NCBI GenBank assembly: GCA_036379955.1
Contig: DASVFR010000030.1
Coordinates: 60,835 to 124,834 of the forward strand
Source: VRUE01 sp036379955
Lineage (GTDB): Bacteria; Actinomycetota; Thermoleophilia; Solirubrobacterales; 70-9
Direction: 5' to 3'
Length of the DNA: 64,000 nucleotides
Part shown: positions 42,255 through 50,375 of the stretch, piece after piece
Position numbering within the stretch: position 1 is the first letter of the stretch
Layout: each line of letters starts with the position of its first letter
Notes under the pieces: model-generated
Told to the model about the DNA's origin: nothing
Databases searched by the model: none
Seen by the model: only the letters and a program-made list of their open reading frames with translations
Position numbers and translations under genes: made by a program

Positions 42255-43594
42255 TGGCGGGCGAGCACGACCTGATCGTCGTCGGCGCCGGCGCCAAGGC
42301 TGCCGGGATCGCGACCAAGGTGCACGCGGCCAACGCGCTCGGCCTGGCCAAGCTCTCGATCAAGGTGATCGAGGGGACCGAGGTCGCCGCCTCCTGGAAG
42401 GGCCGCAACGGGATGACCTCCGGCGAGGAGCCGCTGGCAGTGACCCCGATCAAGGACGTCGGCTTCCCCTACCGCAGCCACGTCGAGTTCGGCGAGGCCG
42501 GCGAGGCGATCGACGCGGCGCTGGCCCAGTTCACCTGGCAGCAGCACATGATCTCCAAGCGCCGCTACGCGCGCTGGGTCGACGCCGGCTCGCCGCCGGT
42601 GCGCCACCGCGACTACGGCGAGTACCTGACCTGGGTGCTCTCGCGCGCCACCGAGGGAGTCGAGCACCTGCGGGCACGGGTCGCGCAGGTGACGCTCGAC
42701 GAGGCCGGCGAGCGCTGGGTGGTGGAGGCCGAAGAGGACGGCGGCACCTCGCACCACACCTGCCGCGCCCTGGTGTTGACCGGCCCGGGGATCCACCGTG
42801 CCTTCCCCCACGAGCCCGCCGTCGTCGACCGCGTCTTTCACTGCGACAGCAAGCGCGGCGAGTTCGCCCGCATCCCCGAGGGGGAGCGCTGCGACGTCGC
42901 GATCGTCGGCGGCGGCGAGAGCGCGTTGAGCGCGACCATGTTCCTGCGCGAGCTGCGGCCCGACTGCCGCTTCACGATCTACACGCCGCTACTGCCGATG
43001 AGTCGCGGCGAGAGCTTTCTCGAGAATCGCGTCTTCTCCGATCCCGACACGGTCGCCTGGGAGTCGCTCGACCAGGTGACCAGGCGCGACTTCGTCAAGC
43101 ACTCCGACCGCGGCGTCTTCGATCCGCCCAGCCTCGGCAAGATCGCCTACGACGACCGGGTCGAGTTCGCCCTCGGCCGGGTCACCGACGTCGGCGCGGC
43201 CAAGGGGAGCGCGGGCGTGCGCCTCGAGTACGAGTCGTCCACCGGGATCGGTCACAGCGAGCATGACTTCGTCGCCAACTGCACGGGGTTCGACCTGCTG
43301 GCCCAGATGCGCACGCTCTTCCCGGCGGTCGTGCGGGAAGAGATCGAGGAGCGCGTGGGCGGTCTCTGGGATCAGCCGGCCGGCAGCGAGGTGCCGATCG
43401 GGCGCAACCTCGAGCTGCGCGGGATGCTGCCTCGCCTGCACATCCCGGGCCTGGCCGGGTTCAGCCAGGGTCCCGGCTTCGCCAACCTGGGCGCTCTGGG
43501 TCTGCTGTCCAATCGCGTACTTCAGCCTTACCTGATCGAGATTGGAAAGCTCGTCAAGGGCGAAATACTTGACATCGGTAAATCGGTCACATAG
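42254..43594 (+). CDS. Flavin-dependent amine N-hydroxylase (ornithine/lysine N-monooxygenase family)
   Basis: 446 residues. FAD-binding loop VVGAGAKAAG near the N-terminus, the substrate-region FPYRS (~77) and Q-H-M-I-S-K-R-R-Y (~97), the NADPH loop VAIVGGGESALSA (~214-226), the family's FLENRVFSDPD stretch and a C-terminal NCTGFDLL replacing the usual ATGY. Relatives (SidA/PvdA/IucD) N-hydroxylate side-chain amines. Here an aromatic or alkyl amine made by the operon is a likely substrate; that is inference. ATG 42254 is the last gene of the overlapping block. Confidence 0.88.
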   Translation: MAGEHDLIVVGAGAKAAGIATKVHAANALGLAKLSIKVIEGTEVAASWKGRNGMTSGEEPLAVTPIKDVGFPYRSHVEFGEAGEAIDAALAQFTWQQHMISKRRYARWVDAGSPPVRHRDYGEYLTWVLSRATEGVEHLRARVAQVTLDEAGERWVVEAEEDGGTSHHTCRALVLTGPGIHRAFPHEPAVVDRVFHCDSKRGEFARIPEGERCDVAIVGGGESALSATMFLRELRPDCRFTIYTPLLPMSRGESFLENRVFSDPDTVAWESLDQVTRRDFVKHSDRGVFDPPSLGKIAYDDRVEFALGRVTDVGAAKGSAGVRLEYESSTGIGHSEHDFVANCTGFDLLAQMRTLFPAVVREEIEERVGGLWDQPAGSEVPIGRNLELRGMLPRLHIPGLAGFSQGPGFANLGALGLLSNRVLQPYLIEIGKLVKGEILDIGKSVT

Positions 43595-43604
43595 GGTCGC
43601 TCGA

Positions 43605-45149
43605 ATGGATCGGCGGGGGGCGCCAAGCGCGGTTGTGAGCAGGGCATTTGCGGCCTTGGCGGCCCTCCTGGTCCTTGCTTTCCTCGCCGGTTGCGGTGGC
43701 TCCTCCGATAGCGGCGGCGATGCCAGCCTCACCGGCTCCGGCTACCCCGGCATCGACGCGGCGAACACGCGCCAGGCGCACGGCACGATCGACAGCTCGA
43801 ACGTGACCAGCCTGGAACAGGCGTGGACGACGCCGATCAAGGGGGTCGGCCCCTTTGGCAGCTACGCCTCGACGCCGGTGATCGACAAGGGGGTGATCTA
43901 CTCCCAGGACCTGGGCTCCAACGTGCAGGCGATCGACCTCGAATCGGGCGAAGCCCTCTGGACGCGCTCCTACGAATCGTCGGACTACGGCCCCAACGGC
44001 GTCGTCGTACAGGACGGCAAGGTCTTCGGCGCGACGCAGACCGAAGCGTTCGCGCTCGATCAGAAAACCGGCAAGCAGCTCTGGTCGACGACGCTGCCGA
44101 GCAACGAACACGAGGGGATCAACATGGCGCCCGGCTACCACGCCGGGATGGTCTACGTCTCGACCGTGCCGGTCAACGCGACCGAGTCCTACCAGGGCGC
44201 CGGCGCCGGCGTGCTCTGGGCGCTCGACGCGAAGACCGGCAAGAAAGTCTGGCACTGGGACACGGTTCCCAAGGACCTTTGGGGCAATTCGAAGGTCAAC
44301 TCGGGTGGCGGCGTCTGGTACCCGCCCGCCTTCGACGAAAAGGGCGGGATCTACGTCGGCACCGGCAACCCGGCGCCGTTCCCGGGCACGCCGCAGTTTC
44401 CGTTCGGCTCCAGTCGCCCAGGCCCCAATCTCTACACGGACTCGCTGGTCAAGCTCAACGCCAAGACCGGCAAGCTCGAGTGGTACCACCAGGTGACGCC
44501 GCACGACATCTACGACTGGGATTTCCAGGGCCCGCCGATCCTGATGAAGGTCGGCGGCAGGCAGGCCGTGGTCGCGGCGGGCAAGTCCGGCATCGTCCTC
44601 GCCGTGGACCGCGAAACCGGCAAGGTGATCTGGCAGGTCGCGGTCGGCAAGCACAACGGCCATGACGACGACGGCCTGCTGGCGATGCAGGGGCAGACCT
44701 CGAAGCTGAAGACGCCGTACCTTGTCTATCCCGGTGCGCTCGGCGGCGTGATCGCGCCGATGTCGACCGACGGCTCGACGATCTTCGTCCCGGTCGTCAA
44801 CTCGCCGCAGGAAATCCTTTCCGGCGGCGAAAAACAGGAACCCGGCCCGGCGACCGGCGAAATCGTCGCGCTCGACGCCGCCACCGGCAAGGTCAAATGG
44901 AAGGAAGAACTTGGCAGCCCGGCCTTCGGCGCGACCACGGTGGTCAACGACCTCGTCTTCGCCACCACCTACGAAGGATCGATCTCGGCGTTCACGGTCA
45001 ACACCGGCCAGGTCGTCTGGCGCGAAAAGCTGCCCGCCGGCAGCAACTCCGGCGTCGTCGTCGAGGGCGACACGCTGGTCGCCCCCGCGGGGATCGCCGC
45101 GGCCGCCGGGCAGCAGGCCCAGATCGTCGGCTACAGAGTCAAGGAATAG
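43605..45149 (+). CDS. PQQ-binding-like beta-propeller lipoprotein
   Basis: 514 residues, 10 nt after the N-hydroxylase stop. A lipoprotein signal precedes the lipobox LAGC (~27), so the protein is likely anchored outside the membrane. The rest shows repeated propeller blades with G-K-x-x-W signatures (ALDAKTGKKVWHWDTVP; KLNAKTGKLEWYHQVTPHD; AVDRETGKVIWQVAVG; ALDAATGKVKWKEEL). The pattern is close to quinoprotein alcohol dehydrogenases, including a YDWDFQGPPIL stretch. Catalytic Glu/Asp are not confirmed here. It may be an accessory to the upstream operon or independent. Confidence 0.82.
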   Translation: MDRRGAPSAVVSRAFAALAALLVLAFLAGCGGSSDSGGDASLTGSGYPGIDAANTRQAHGTIDSSNVTSLEQAWTTPIKGVGPFGSYASTPVIDKGVIYSQDLGSNVQAIDLESGEALWTRSYESSDYGPNGVVVQDGKVFGATQTEAFALDQKTGKQLWSTTLPSNEHEGINMAPGYHAGMVYVSTVPVNATESYQGAGAGVLWALDAKTGKKVWHWDTVPKDLWGNSKVNSGGGVWYPPAFDEKGGIYVGTGNPAPFPGTPQFPFGSSRPGPNLYTDSLVKLNAKTGKLEWYHQVTPHDIYDWDFQGPPILMKVGGRQAVVAAGKSGIVLAVDRETGKVIWQVAVGKHNGHDDDGLLAMQGQTSKLKTPYLVYPGALGGVIAPMSTDGSTIFVPVVNSPQEILSGGEKQEPGPATGEIVALDAATGKVKWKEELGSPAFGATTVVNDLVFATTYEGSISAFTVNTGQVVWREKLPAGSNSGVVVEGDTLVAPAGIAAAAGQQAQIVGYRVKE

Positions 45150-45176
45150 GGTCTGTCCGTTCGTCCTGGGGCCGGC

Positions 45177-45680
45177 TCAGGCGCCGGCGGGAGTGACTTC
45201 GCGCAGGCGATGATCGTCCACGTCGTAGACGAAGCCGCGCACGACTTCGCGGTGAAGGAGGAAGGGGGAGTTGCGGATTCGCCCGATCGACTGCCGCACG
45301 TCGGCGTCGACGTCGGCGAAGGACTCGATCGCGAAGCCCGGGGCGACGCCCGTCGCCTCCTGCAGCTCGGCCCGGAAGCCGTCGTCGGTGAGCTTTTCCA
45401 TGCCGCAGTCGGTGTGGTGGATCAGCATCACCTCGCGGGTTCCGAGCAGGCGCTGTGAGATCGCCAGCGAACGGATCACGTCGTCGCTGACGACGCCGCC
45501 GGCGTTGCGCAGCACGTGAGCCTCGCCGTCCTTCAGCCCGAGCGCCGCGAAGACGTCGAGCCGCGAGTCCATGCAGGTGACGATCGCCAGCCGCCGGCTG
45601 GGCCGCACGTCGAGGTGTCCGCCGGGAGGCGCGGAGGAGAACTCGGCGTTGTTCGCGAGCAGCTCGTCTATGGCGGTCAT
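45177..45680 (-). CDS. Beta-class carbonic anhydrase
   Basis: 167 residues. Zinc ligands are in TCMDSRLD (Cys-x-Asp-x-Arg, ~36-40) and HHTDCGM (His-x-x-Cys, ~88-91). The protein is shorter than plant-type enzymes, as in the compact mycobacterial-like group. It interconverts CO2 and bicarbonate. It stands alone; a 78-bp palindrome lies directly upstream. Confidence 0.93.
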   Translation of the reverse strand: MTAIDELLANNAEFSSAPPGGHLDVRPSRRLAIVTCMDSRLDVFAALGLKDGEAHVLRNAGGVVSDDVIRSLAISQRLLGTREVMLIHHTDCGMEKLTDDGFRAELQEATGVAPGFAIESFADVDADVRQSIGRIRNSPFLLHREVVRGFVYDVDDHRLREVTPAGA

Positions 45681-45705
45681 CTGAGGGACGCTAGAGGATG
45701 GGGGA

Positions 45706-45783
45706 GGGACGGTGAGTGCCCCTCCTCAAAACGCGCGGCGGGAGCCGCGCTTGAGTGTTTTGAGGAGGGGCACTCACCGTCCC
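45706..45783. terminator. 78-bp palindrome with perfect 27-bp arms
   Basis: Arms at 45706-45732 and 45757-45783 are exact reverse complements over 27 bp (starting GGGACGGTGAGTGCCCCTCC). They enclose an inner GCGCGG-CGGGAG-CCGCGC hairpin (45733-45750) and six unpaired bases. It lies between the carbonic anhydrase start and the stop of the next upstream minus-strand gene, so it may be that gene's terminator. Confidence 0.7.
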
Positions 45784-45806
45784 CTCTCGACGCACGGTCG
45801 AGACCC

Positions 45807-46496
45807 TCAGTGACGGGGGCCCGCCTCGCAGCTGTGTGAGCGCCCGACCCCGGGGCCGCCGTCGCAATAGTCGTGCCCGGGACCGCCGTAGAGCTGGTCG
45901 GGATCGGGACCACCGTAGAGGCGGTCGCGCCCGGGGCCGCCGTGGCAGCCGTCTTCGCCGCGGCCCATCAGGCATACGTCGCGGCCCGGGCCGCCCCAGC
46001 AGCCATCGCTGCCGGCACCGGTGCGGCAGAAGTCGTTCCCGGGTCCTCCGAGGCAGTCGGTGTTGACCGGCCCCGATTCGCAGACGTCGTCGCCACCGCC
46101 GCCGATGCAGCGATTGCGTGGCGTGCCTTCGGGATAGCAGGTGTCGGGCTCGGCGTTGCCGATCAGCTTGTCGGAGCCGCTGCCGAGGTGGACGGTCAGC
46201 GGCACCGGCAGCGGGTCGAGCACCTCGACCTTGTCGGGCCCGGACCCGGTTTCGATGAGGACGAAGGGCGCATCCGAGAGGTTGCACCTCGCCCCGCCAC
46301 GCCCGAGGCGGCAGCCCGAGGTCCGCGATGAGAGGCGTCCCTCGACGAGTAGCTCCGACCCCTGGACCCTGAGCCGCAGGTGCGAGCTGGGACCGGCGGT
46401 GTGGATTGAGATCGGCCCTTGGAGCGAGGTGGAGGAAGAGGCGACGGCCAGCGACCAGGCCACGATTACGCCGATGGGAAGGGCGATCCGGCGCAC
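45807..46496 (-). CDS. Secreted Cys-rich RTX-like repeat protein
   Basis: About 229 residues. The likely start is the GTG at 46496 (VRRIALPIGVIVAWSLAVASSS, a signal peptide); the frame is open further upstream. After a beta-rich region, the C-terminal half has at least nine GGxGxDxCxxG-type repeats (IGGGGDDVCESG, LGGPGNDFCRTG, WGGPGRDVCLMG, YGGPGHDYCDGG). These are RTX-like calcium-binding turns with a Cys placed in most repeats, which could add disulfides to the roll. Function unknown; secretion likely. Confidence 0.75.
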   Translation of the reverse strand: MRRIALPIGVIVAWSLAVASSSTSLQGPISIHTAGPSSHLRLRVQGSELLVEGRLSSRTSGCRLGRGGARCNLSDAPFVLIETGSGPDKVEVLDPLPVPLTVHLGSGSDKLIGNAEPDTCYPEGTPRNRCIGGGGDDVCESGPVNTDCLGGPGNDFCRTGAGSDGCWGGPGRDVCLMGRGEDGCHGGPGRDRLYGGPDPDQLYGGPGHDYCDGGPGVGRSHSCEAGPRH

Positions 46497-46576
46497 GGCG
46501 GCGATGCTACCGAAGGCCGTGCGGCGGCCATGAATATGGCGCGAAACTCGACCAGACCGGAAAAGATCCTCCGCTC

Positions 46577-46604
46577 TTGACAATTAAGAACCGGCGTGTA
46601 GCGT
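46577..46604 (+). promoter_or_regulatory. Candidate sigma70-type promoter, plus strand
   Basis: TTGACA (46577-46582), 16-nt spacer, then TAGCGT (46599-46604). It points rightwards into a region with no plus-strand gene and toward two hairpins, so it may drive a small RNA. Confidence 0.35.
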
Positions 46605-46610
46605 GAGCAA

Positions 46611-46702
46611 GAGGCTTGTTCAGGCTCCTAGTGGCCGGGAGCTCGATTCAAGAGCGCATGGACCCGGCTCTTTCGTGGCCGAGACCGGCCGGGTCCATGC
46701 GC
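46611..46702 (+). ncRNA. Candidate small RNA between divergent minus-strand genes
   Basis: If the promoter at 46577-46604 is real, its transcript would begin near 46611. It would contain a GCTCC/GGAGC hairpin (46625-46643) and end in a 15-bp stem (46654-46702). The plus strand has no ORF of note here. This is inferred from promoter-like and hairpin signals alone. Confidence 0.25.
46654..46702. terminator. 15-bp-arm hairpin at the end of the 46704 gene
   Basis: GCGCATGGACCCGGC (46654-46668) and GCCGGGTCCATGCGC (46688-46702) pair perfectly over 15 bp around a 19-nt loop. It begins one base after the minus-strand stop codon at 46704-46706, as expected for a terminator, without a U-tract. Confidence 0.65.
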
Positions 46703-46703
46703 G

Positions 46704-46973
46704 TTACCTCTCCATCAGCTCGTCGAAGCGCACGGCGGCTCGCGTCGGCAGCACGAGGTCCGCGCGACGGTGGAGCAAGCCGGCGCCGCTGAGATCGCGC
46801 ACCGCCCTTTCGAGCGCGTCGCGCGTCGCGGCGTCGCGGTCGGCGTCCAGCTCCCGCGCCAGCTCTGCGAAGGTGACCGGCGCCGGGCGCAGGGCGAGAA
46901 CAAGCTGCAGCACGGCCGACTCGGTCGCCGCGTCGCGCTTGGCGGTGCTGTCGATTGTCTCCCTCTCGTCCAC
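46704..46973 (-). CDS. Small winged-helix-like protein
   Basis: 89 residues (MDERETIDSTAKRDAATESAVLQLVLALRPAPVTFAELARELDADRDAATRDALERAVRDL…). It looks like a short winged-helix with helix-turn-helix at VTFAELARELDADRD and a wing ending LVLPTRAAVRF. It is 40 nt downstream of the ArsR-type gene on the same strand, so the two may be coexpressed regulators. No family name can be given with confidence. Confidence 0.6.
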   Translation of the reverse strand: MDERETIDSTAKRDAATESAVLQLVLALRPAPVTFAELARELDADRDAATRDALERAVRDLSGAGLLHRRADLVLPTRAAVRFDELMER

Positions 46974-47013
46974 GGCCTTCTGGATAAGGGCACGGGCGGG
47001 AACTCTCTCCCCC

Positions 47014-47328
47014 TCAGCGCCGATCGCGGCGGGCGTCGTCTTCGGTGGCGAGCGCCTGCCTCGCCCAGGGCGCGTCCACGGTCGGGCGGTAGAAGTGCTG
47101 GTTCGAGCCGCGCGTATGCCGCGTCCGCACCAGCTCCAGGGCGCCGCAGTGGGCGAGGATCCTGACGTGATAGCTGATGCGGGCCAGCGGCTGTCCGAGC
47201 GCGGAAGCCAGTCCGCGGGGAGAGACCTCGATCTCCTCGGCGATGGCCCGGCGAAGGATCCGGCGCCGCGTCGGATGAGCGAGGGCGGTGAACAGGTCGT
47301 CTGCTTGGGGACCGCTTGACGTTGTCAT
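47014..47328 (-). CDS. ArsR-type HTH regulator
   Basis: 104 residues starting MTTSSGPQADDLFTALAHPTRRRILRRAIAEEIEVSPRGLASALGQPLARISYHVRILAHCGALELVRTRHTRG, the winged-helix of ArsR/HTH_20 regulators. The single Cys and lack of a CxC site argue against metal sensing. Its promoter region (47329-47400) is AT-rich. It probably controls this two-gene unit. Confidence 0.82.
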   Translation of the reverse strand: MTTSSGPQADDLFTALAHPTRRRILRRAIAEEIEVSPRGLASALGQPLARISYHVRILAHCGALELVRTRHTRGSNQHFYRPTVDAPWARQALATEDDARRDRR

Positions 47329-47400
47329 AGGCGATCCAATATAGAGCAAACGAAATCTATTGTCTGCGAGATGCTTTGTCTGAATGACGCATCGCAGGGC

Positions 47401-49296
47401 TCAGGCGTCCTCGCGGACGCCGCCCATCTCGGTGAAGACGGCCGTCGGCCCACCGTCCTCGCGCTGCTCGTCGGCGATCACGTGCGAGACGGCGTTGATC
47501 AGCGCCAGGTGCGTGAAGGCCTGGGGGAAGTTGCCGAGGTGGCGGCCGCTGTGCGGCTCGAGCTCCTCGGCGTAGAGGTCGAGCCAGCCGGATGACTCGA
47601 GTAGCCGCTCGCAGAGCGTCCGCGCGCGGGCGCGCTCGCCGATCTCCGATAGGGCCGAGACGAGCCAGAACGAGCAGATCAGGAAGGTGCCCTCCTCACC
47701 CCTGAGGCCGTCGTCGGTCTCCTCGACCTTGTAGCGAAGGACGAGGCCGTGCTCGGTCAAGTCCGAGGCGATCGCCTCGACGGTGGCGCGAACGCGCCCG
47801 TCGTCCGCGGGCAGGAAGCGCAGCAGCGGGATCAGCAGGGTCGAGGCGTCGAGCGCGTCGGTCTCGTAGTGCTGGCGAAAGACGCCGTCGCGCACGCCGC
47901 GCTCGAGGATCTCGCTCCGCATCCGTTCCGCCGTCGCCTCCCACTCGGCGGCGATCTCCTCGAGGCCGCCCTCGCGCGCCAGCCGCGCGCCGCGATCGAC
48001 CGCGACCCAGATCATCAGCTTCGAGGAGACGTAGTGCTGGGGCGCCCCGCGCGACTCCCAGATTCCCTGGTCGGGATGCTCCCAGGCGTCGATCGCGGCC
48101 TGCACCTGGTAGCGGATCAGCTCCCGGTCGGCCCGCGTGGCGCTCCCGCGCAGTGCCTTCACGTGCAGGTAGATCGAGTCGAGCAGGGCACCCCAGACGT
48201 CGTTCTGACGCTGGTCGTAGGCGCCGTTGCCGATCCGCACCGGACGGGCCCCGCCGTAGCCATCGAGGTGGTCGAGCGTGCTCTCGGTCAGGTCGTGCTC
48301 GCCGCCGATCCCGTACATGATCTGCAGGTCGGGACAGTCGCGGCAGACGCCGAGGACGAAGCGCATGAAGTCGCGCGCCTCCTCGTCGAAGCCGAGCGTG
48401 TGCAGCGCCCAGAGGGTGAAGGTCGAGTCGCGGATCCAGCTGTAGCGGTAGTCCCAGTTGCGTTCGCCGCCGGGCGTCTCCGGCAGGGAGGTCGTGGGCG
48501 CGGCGACGATCGCCCCGGTCGGCGTGTAGGTGAGGCCCTTGAGGACGAGGGCCGAGCGCTGCAGGTGGATGCGCCAGGGGTGGTCCGGGAACTCCCCGGC
48601 GCGCAGCCAGGAGCGCCAGAACTCTTCGGTCGAGTCGAGCCGCTCGAGCGCCTCGGGGGCGCTGCGCGGGCCGCCGAGGTCGCCGTCGCCCCAGGTCACG
48701 GCGCAAAAGCCGCTCTCGTCCTCGCGTAGCCTGATCGTGCCGCGCGCGACCCCGTCATCGATCCGCAGGTCCATGTCGCTGGTCAGGCTCAGCTCGGTGC
48801 CGTCGTCGGCCCGGGCGAGCGCTTCGCCGAGCTCGCCGCCCTGCCAGCTCGCCGTCTCGGCGCCGTAGGCGAAGCGCGGCGCGCATTCCATCTCCATCTC
48901 GACCTCGCCGTCGATGCAGGTCATCAGGCGCAGCAGCGAGCGGTCGGACTCGTGCGCGGTGCGCGGCCGACCGTCGCCGTCGCCCTCCGGCGCCCACTCG
49001 GCGATCGAGAGCAGGTCGTGGACGACGACCCAGCCCGTCTCCGTCACCCAGGTCGTCTCGATGACCAGCGTGCCCGGCTCGTAGCGGCGGCTGATCGGCA
49101 CGATCGTCCCCCGCGGGGCGAGCTTGAAGTGCCCGGCGCCACGGTCGAGCACGGCGGCGAAAGCACTGGGCGAGTCGAAGCGGGGCAGGCAGAGCCACTC
49201 GACGGCGCCGTCGTAGGAGACGAGGGCGCTGGTGTGGCAGTCGGAGAGGAAGCCGTAGCTGCCGATCGGCGGGAAGCGAGGGTCGGCAGCGCTCAC
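47401..49296 (-). CDS. Glycoside hydrolase family 15 protein (glucoamylase/trehalase-like)
   Basis: 631 residues. Residues ~1-220 form the N-terminal beta-sandwich (PPIGSYGFLSDCHTSALVSYDGAVEWLCLPRFDSPSAFA), and the remainder is the (alpha/alpha)6 barrel with ETPGGERNWDYRYSWIRDSTFTLWAL, VGNGAYDQRQNDVWGALLD-type stretch and IWESRGAPQHYVSSKLMIWVAVDRG containing candidate catalytic Glu. Actinobacterial members often act as trehalases or glucanases. It is divergent from the CtaG-like gene, with only 20 bp between starts. Confidence 0.9.
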   Translation of the reverse strand: MSAADPRFPPIGSYGFLSDCHTSALVSYDGAVEWLCLPRFDSPSAFAAVLDRGAGHFKLAPRGTIVPISRRYEPGTLVIETTWVTETGWVVVHDLLSIAEWAPEGDGDGRPRTAHESDRSLLRLMTCIDGEVEMEMECAPRFAYGAETASWQGGELGEALARADDGTELSLTSDMDLRIDDGVARGTIRLREDESGFCAVTWGDGDLGGPRSAPEALERLDSTEEFWRSWLRAGEFPDHPWRIHLQRSALVLKGLTYTPTGAIVAAPTTSLPETPGGERNWDYRYSWIRDSTFTLWALHTLGFDEEARDFMRFVLGVCRDCPDLQIMYGIGGEHDLTESTLDHLDGYGGARPVRIGNGAYDQRQNDVWGALLDSIYLHVKALRGSATRADRELIRYQVQAAIDAWEHPDQGIWESRGAPQHYVSSKLMIWVAVDRGARLAREGGLEEIAAEWEATAERMRSEILERGVRDGVFRQHYETDALDASTLLIPLLRFLPADDGRVRATVEAIASDLTEHGLVLRYKVEETDDGLRGEEGTFLICSFWLVSALSEIGERARARTLCERLLESSGWLDLYAEELEPHSGRHLGNFPQAFTHLALINAVSHVIADEQREDGGPTAVFTEMGGVREDA

Positions 49297-49316
49297 GTAG
49301 ATGCCAAGCTACCACC

Positions 49317-50222
49317 GTGGGCAGCGTCGTCTTCGCGCACGTATCCGGCACCTTCGCCCCGATCGAGGTCTTCCCGATCACGATCGCCGGCGTCGCCTAC
49401 TGGGCGCGCGTAGTGTCGCTCTCCTGGGAGGGCCGCCGGACTCCGGTTTGGCGCCAGGCCTGCTTCGGCGGCGGCCTGCTGCTGATCGCCGTCGCCCTCT
49501 TCAGCCCGATCGGGCACATCGCCGAGGAGCTGGTCATCGCCCACATGGCGGAGCACCTGCTGATCGGCGACCTCGCCGCCCTGCTGCTCGTCCTCGGTCT
49601 GACAAAAGCGGTCCTGCAGCCGGTCCTCGCGATCCCCTTCTTCAGCCGCCTGCAGATCCTCACCCACCCGCTCGTCGCCTTTCCGCTGTGGATGCTCAAC
49701 TTCTACCTCTGGCACGTTCCCGCCCTCTACGACGCCGCCTATGGGACCGCGCCGGTGCACGCGCTCGAGCACGCGACCTTCCTCTTCTTCGGCTGCCTGA
49801 TGTGGATGCCGGTCTTTGGGCCGCTGCCCAAGCCCGAGTGGTTCACGGCCGGCTGGAAGGTCGGCTACGTGATCGCCGTGCGGCTCGCCGGCGCGATCCT
49901 CGGCAACGTGTTGATGTGGTCGGGGTCGGTGCTCTACCCGATCTACGGTCGGGGGGAGCGCTATTGGGGGATATCGCCGATCGCCGATCAGAGCACGGCC
50001 GGCGTGATCATGATGGTCGAGGGCACCTTCCTCGCCCTCGGCGTGCTCGCCTGGGTCTTCTTCGAGGTGGCGCGCGAAGGCGAGGAGAAGCAGCGCCTGC
50101 TCGACCTCGCCCGCGACCGCGGCGTCGCCCTCGACGAGCGCCGCGCGCAGCGCGCCGTGGCGGCCGGCCACGGCACCCTGCTCGAAGAACGGATCGCCGG
50201 CAAGGGACGTGCCCGCTCCTAG
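49317..50222 (+). CDS. CtaG/caa3-type cytochrome oxidase assembly-like membrane protein
   Basis: 301 residues with seven to eight predicted TM helices (e.g. ACFGGGLLLIAVALFSPIGH, LIGDLAALLLVLGLTKAVL, PLVAFPLWMLNFYLWHVPALY, TFLFFGCLMWMPVFGPLP). His residues in IAHMAEHLLIGD and LWHVPALYDAAYG…HALEHATF are those of the Caa3_CtaG family, implicated in copper delivery to cytochrome oxidase. No oxidase gene is adjacent. The GTG/ATG context has no strong ribosome site. Confidence 0.88.
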   Translation: MGSVVFAHVSGTFAPIEVFPITIAGVAYWARVVSLSWEGRRTPVWRQACFGGGLLLIAVALFSPIGHIAEELVIAHMAEHLLIGDLAALLLVLGLTKAVLQPVLAIPFFSRLQILTHPLVAFPLWMLNFYLWHVPALYDAAYGTAPVHALEHATFLFFGCLMWMPVFGPLPKPEWFTAGWKVGYVIAVRLAGAILGNVLMWSGSVLYPIYGRGERYWGISPIADQSTAGVIMMVEGTFLALGVLAWVFFEVAREGEEKQRLLDLARDRGVALDERRAQRAVAAGHGTLLEERIAGKGRARS

Positions 50223-50375
50223 GCGCCAAAATAGGCACTTGAGGCCGGGCACGTCCGTTCGGGCACGGGCCTGGCTGGTAACCGGGCCGCTCGGCCGCGG
50301 CACCGCCTTCGCGATCGACTTCGCGGTCGCGCTGCGCACCATGCTCGCCCAGCGGCTAGGGTCTCGCGCGCCCCG

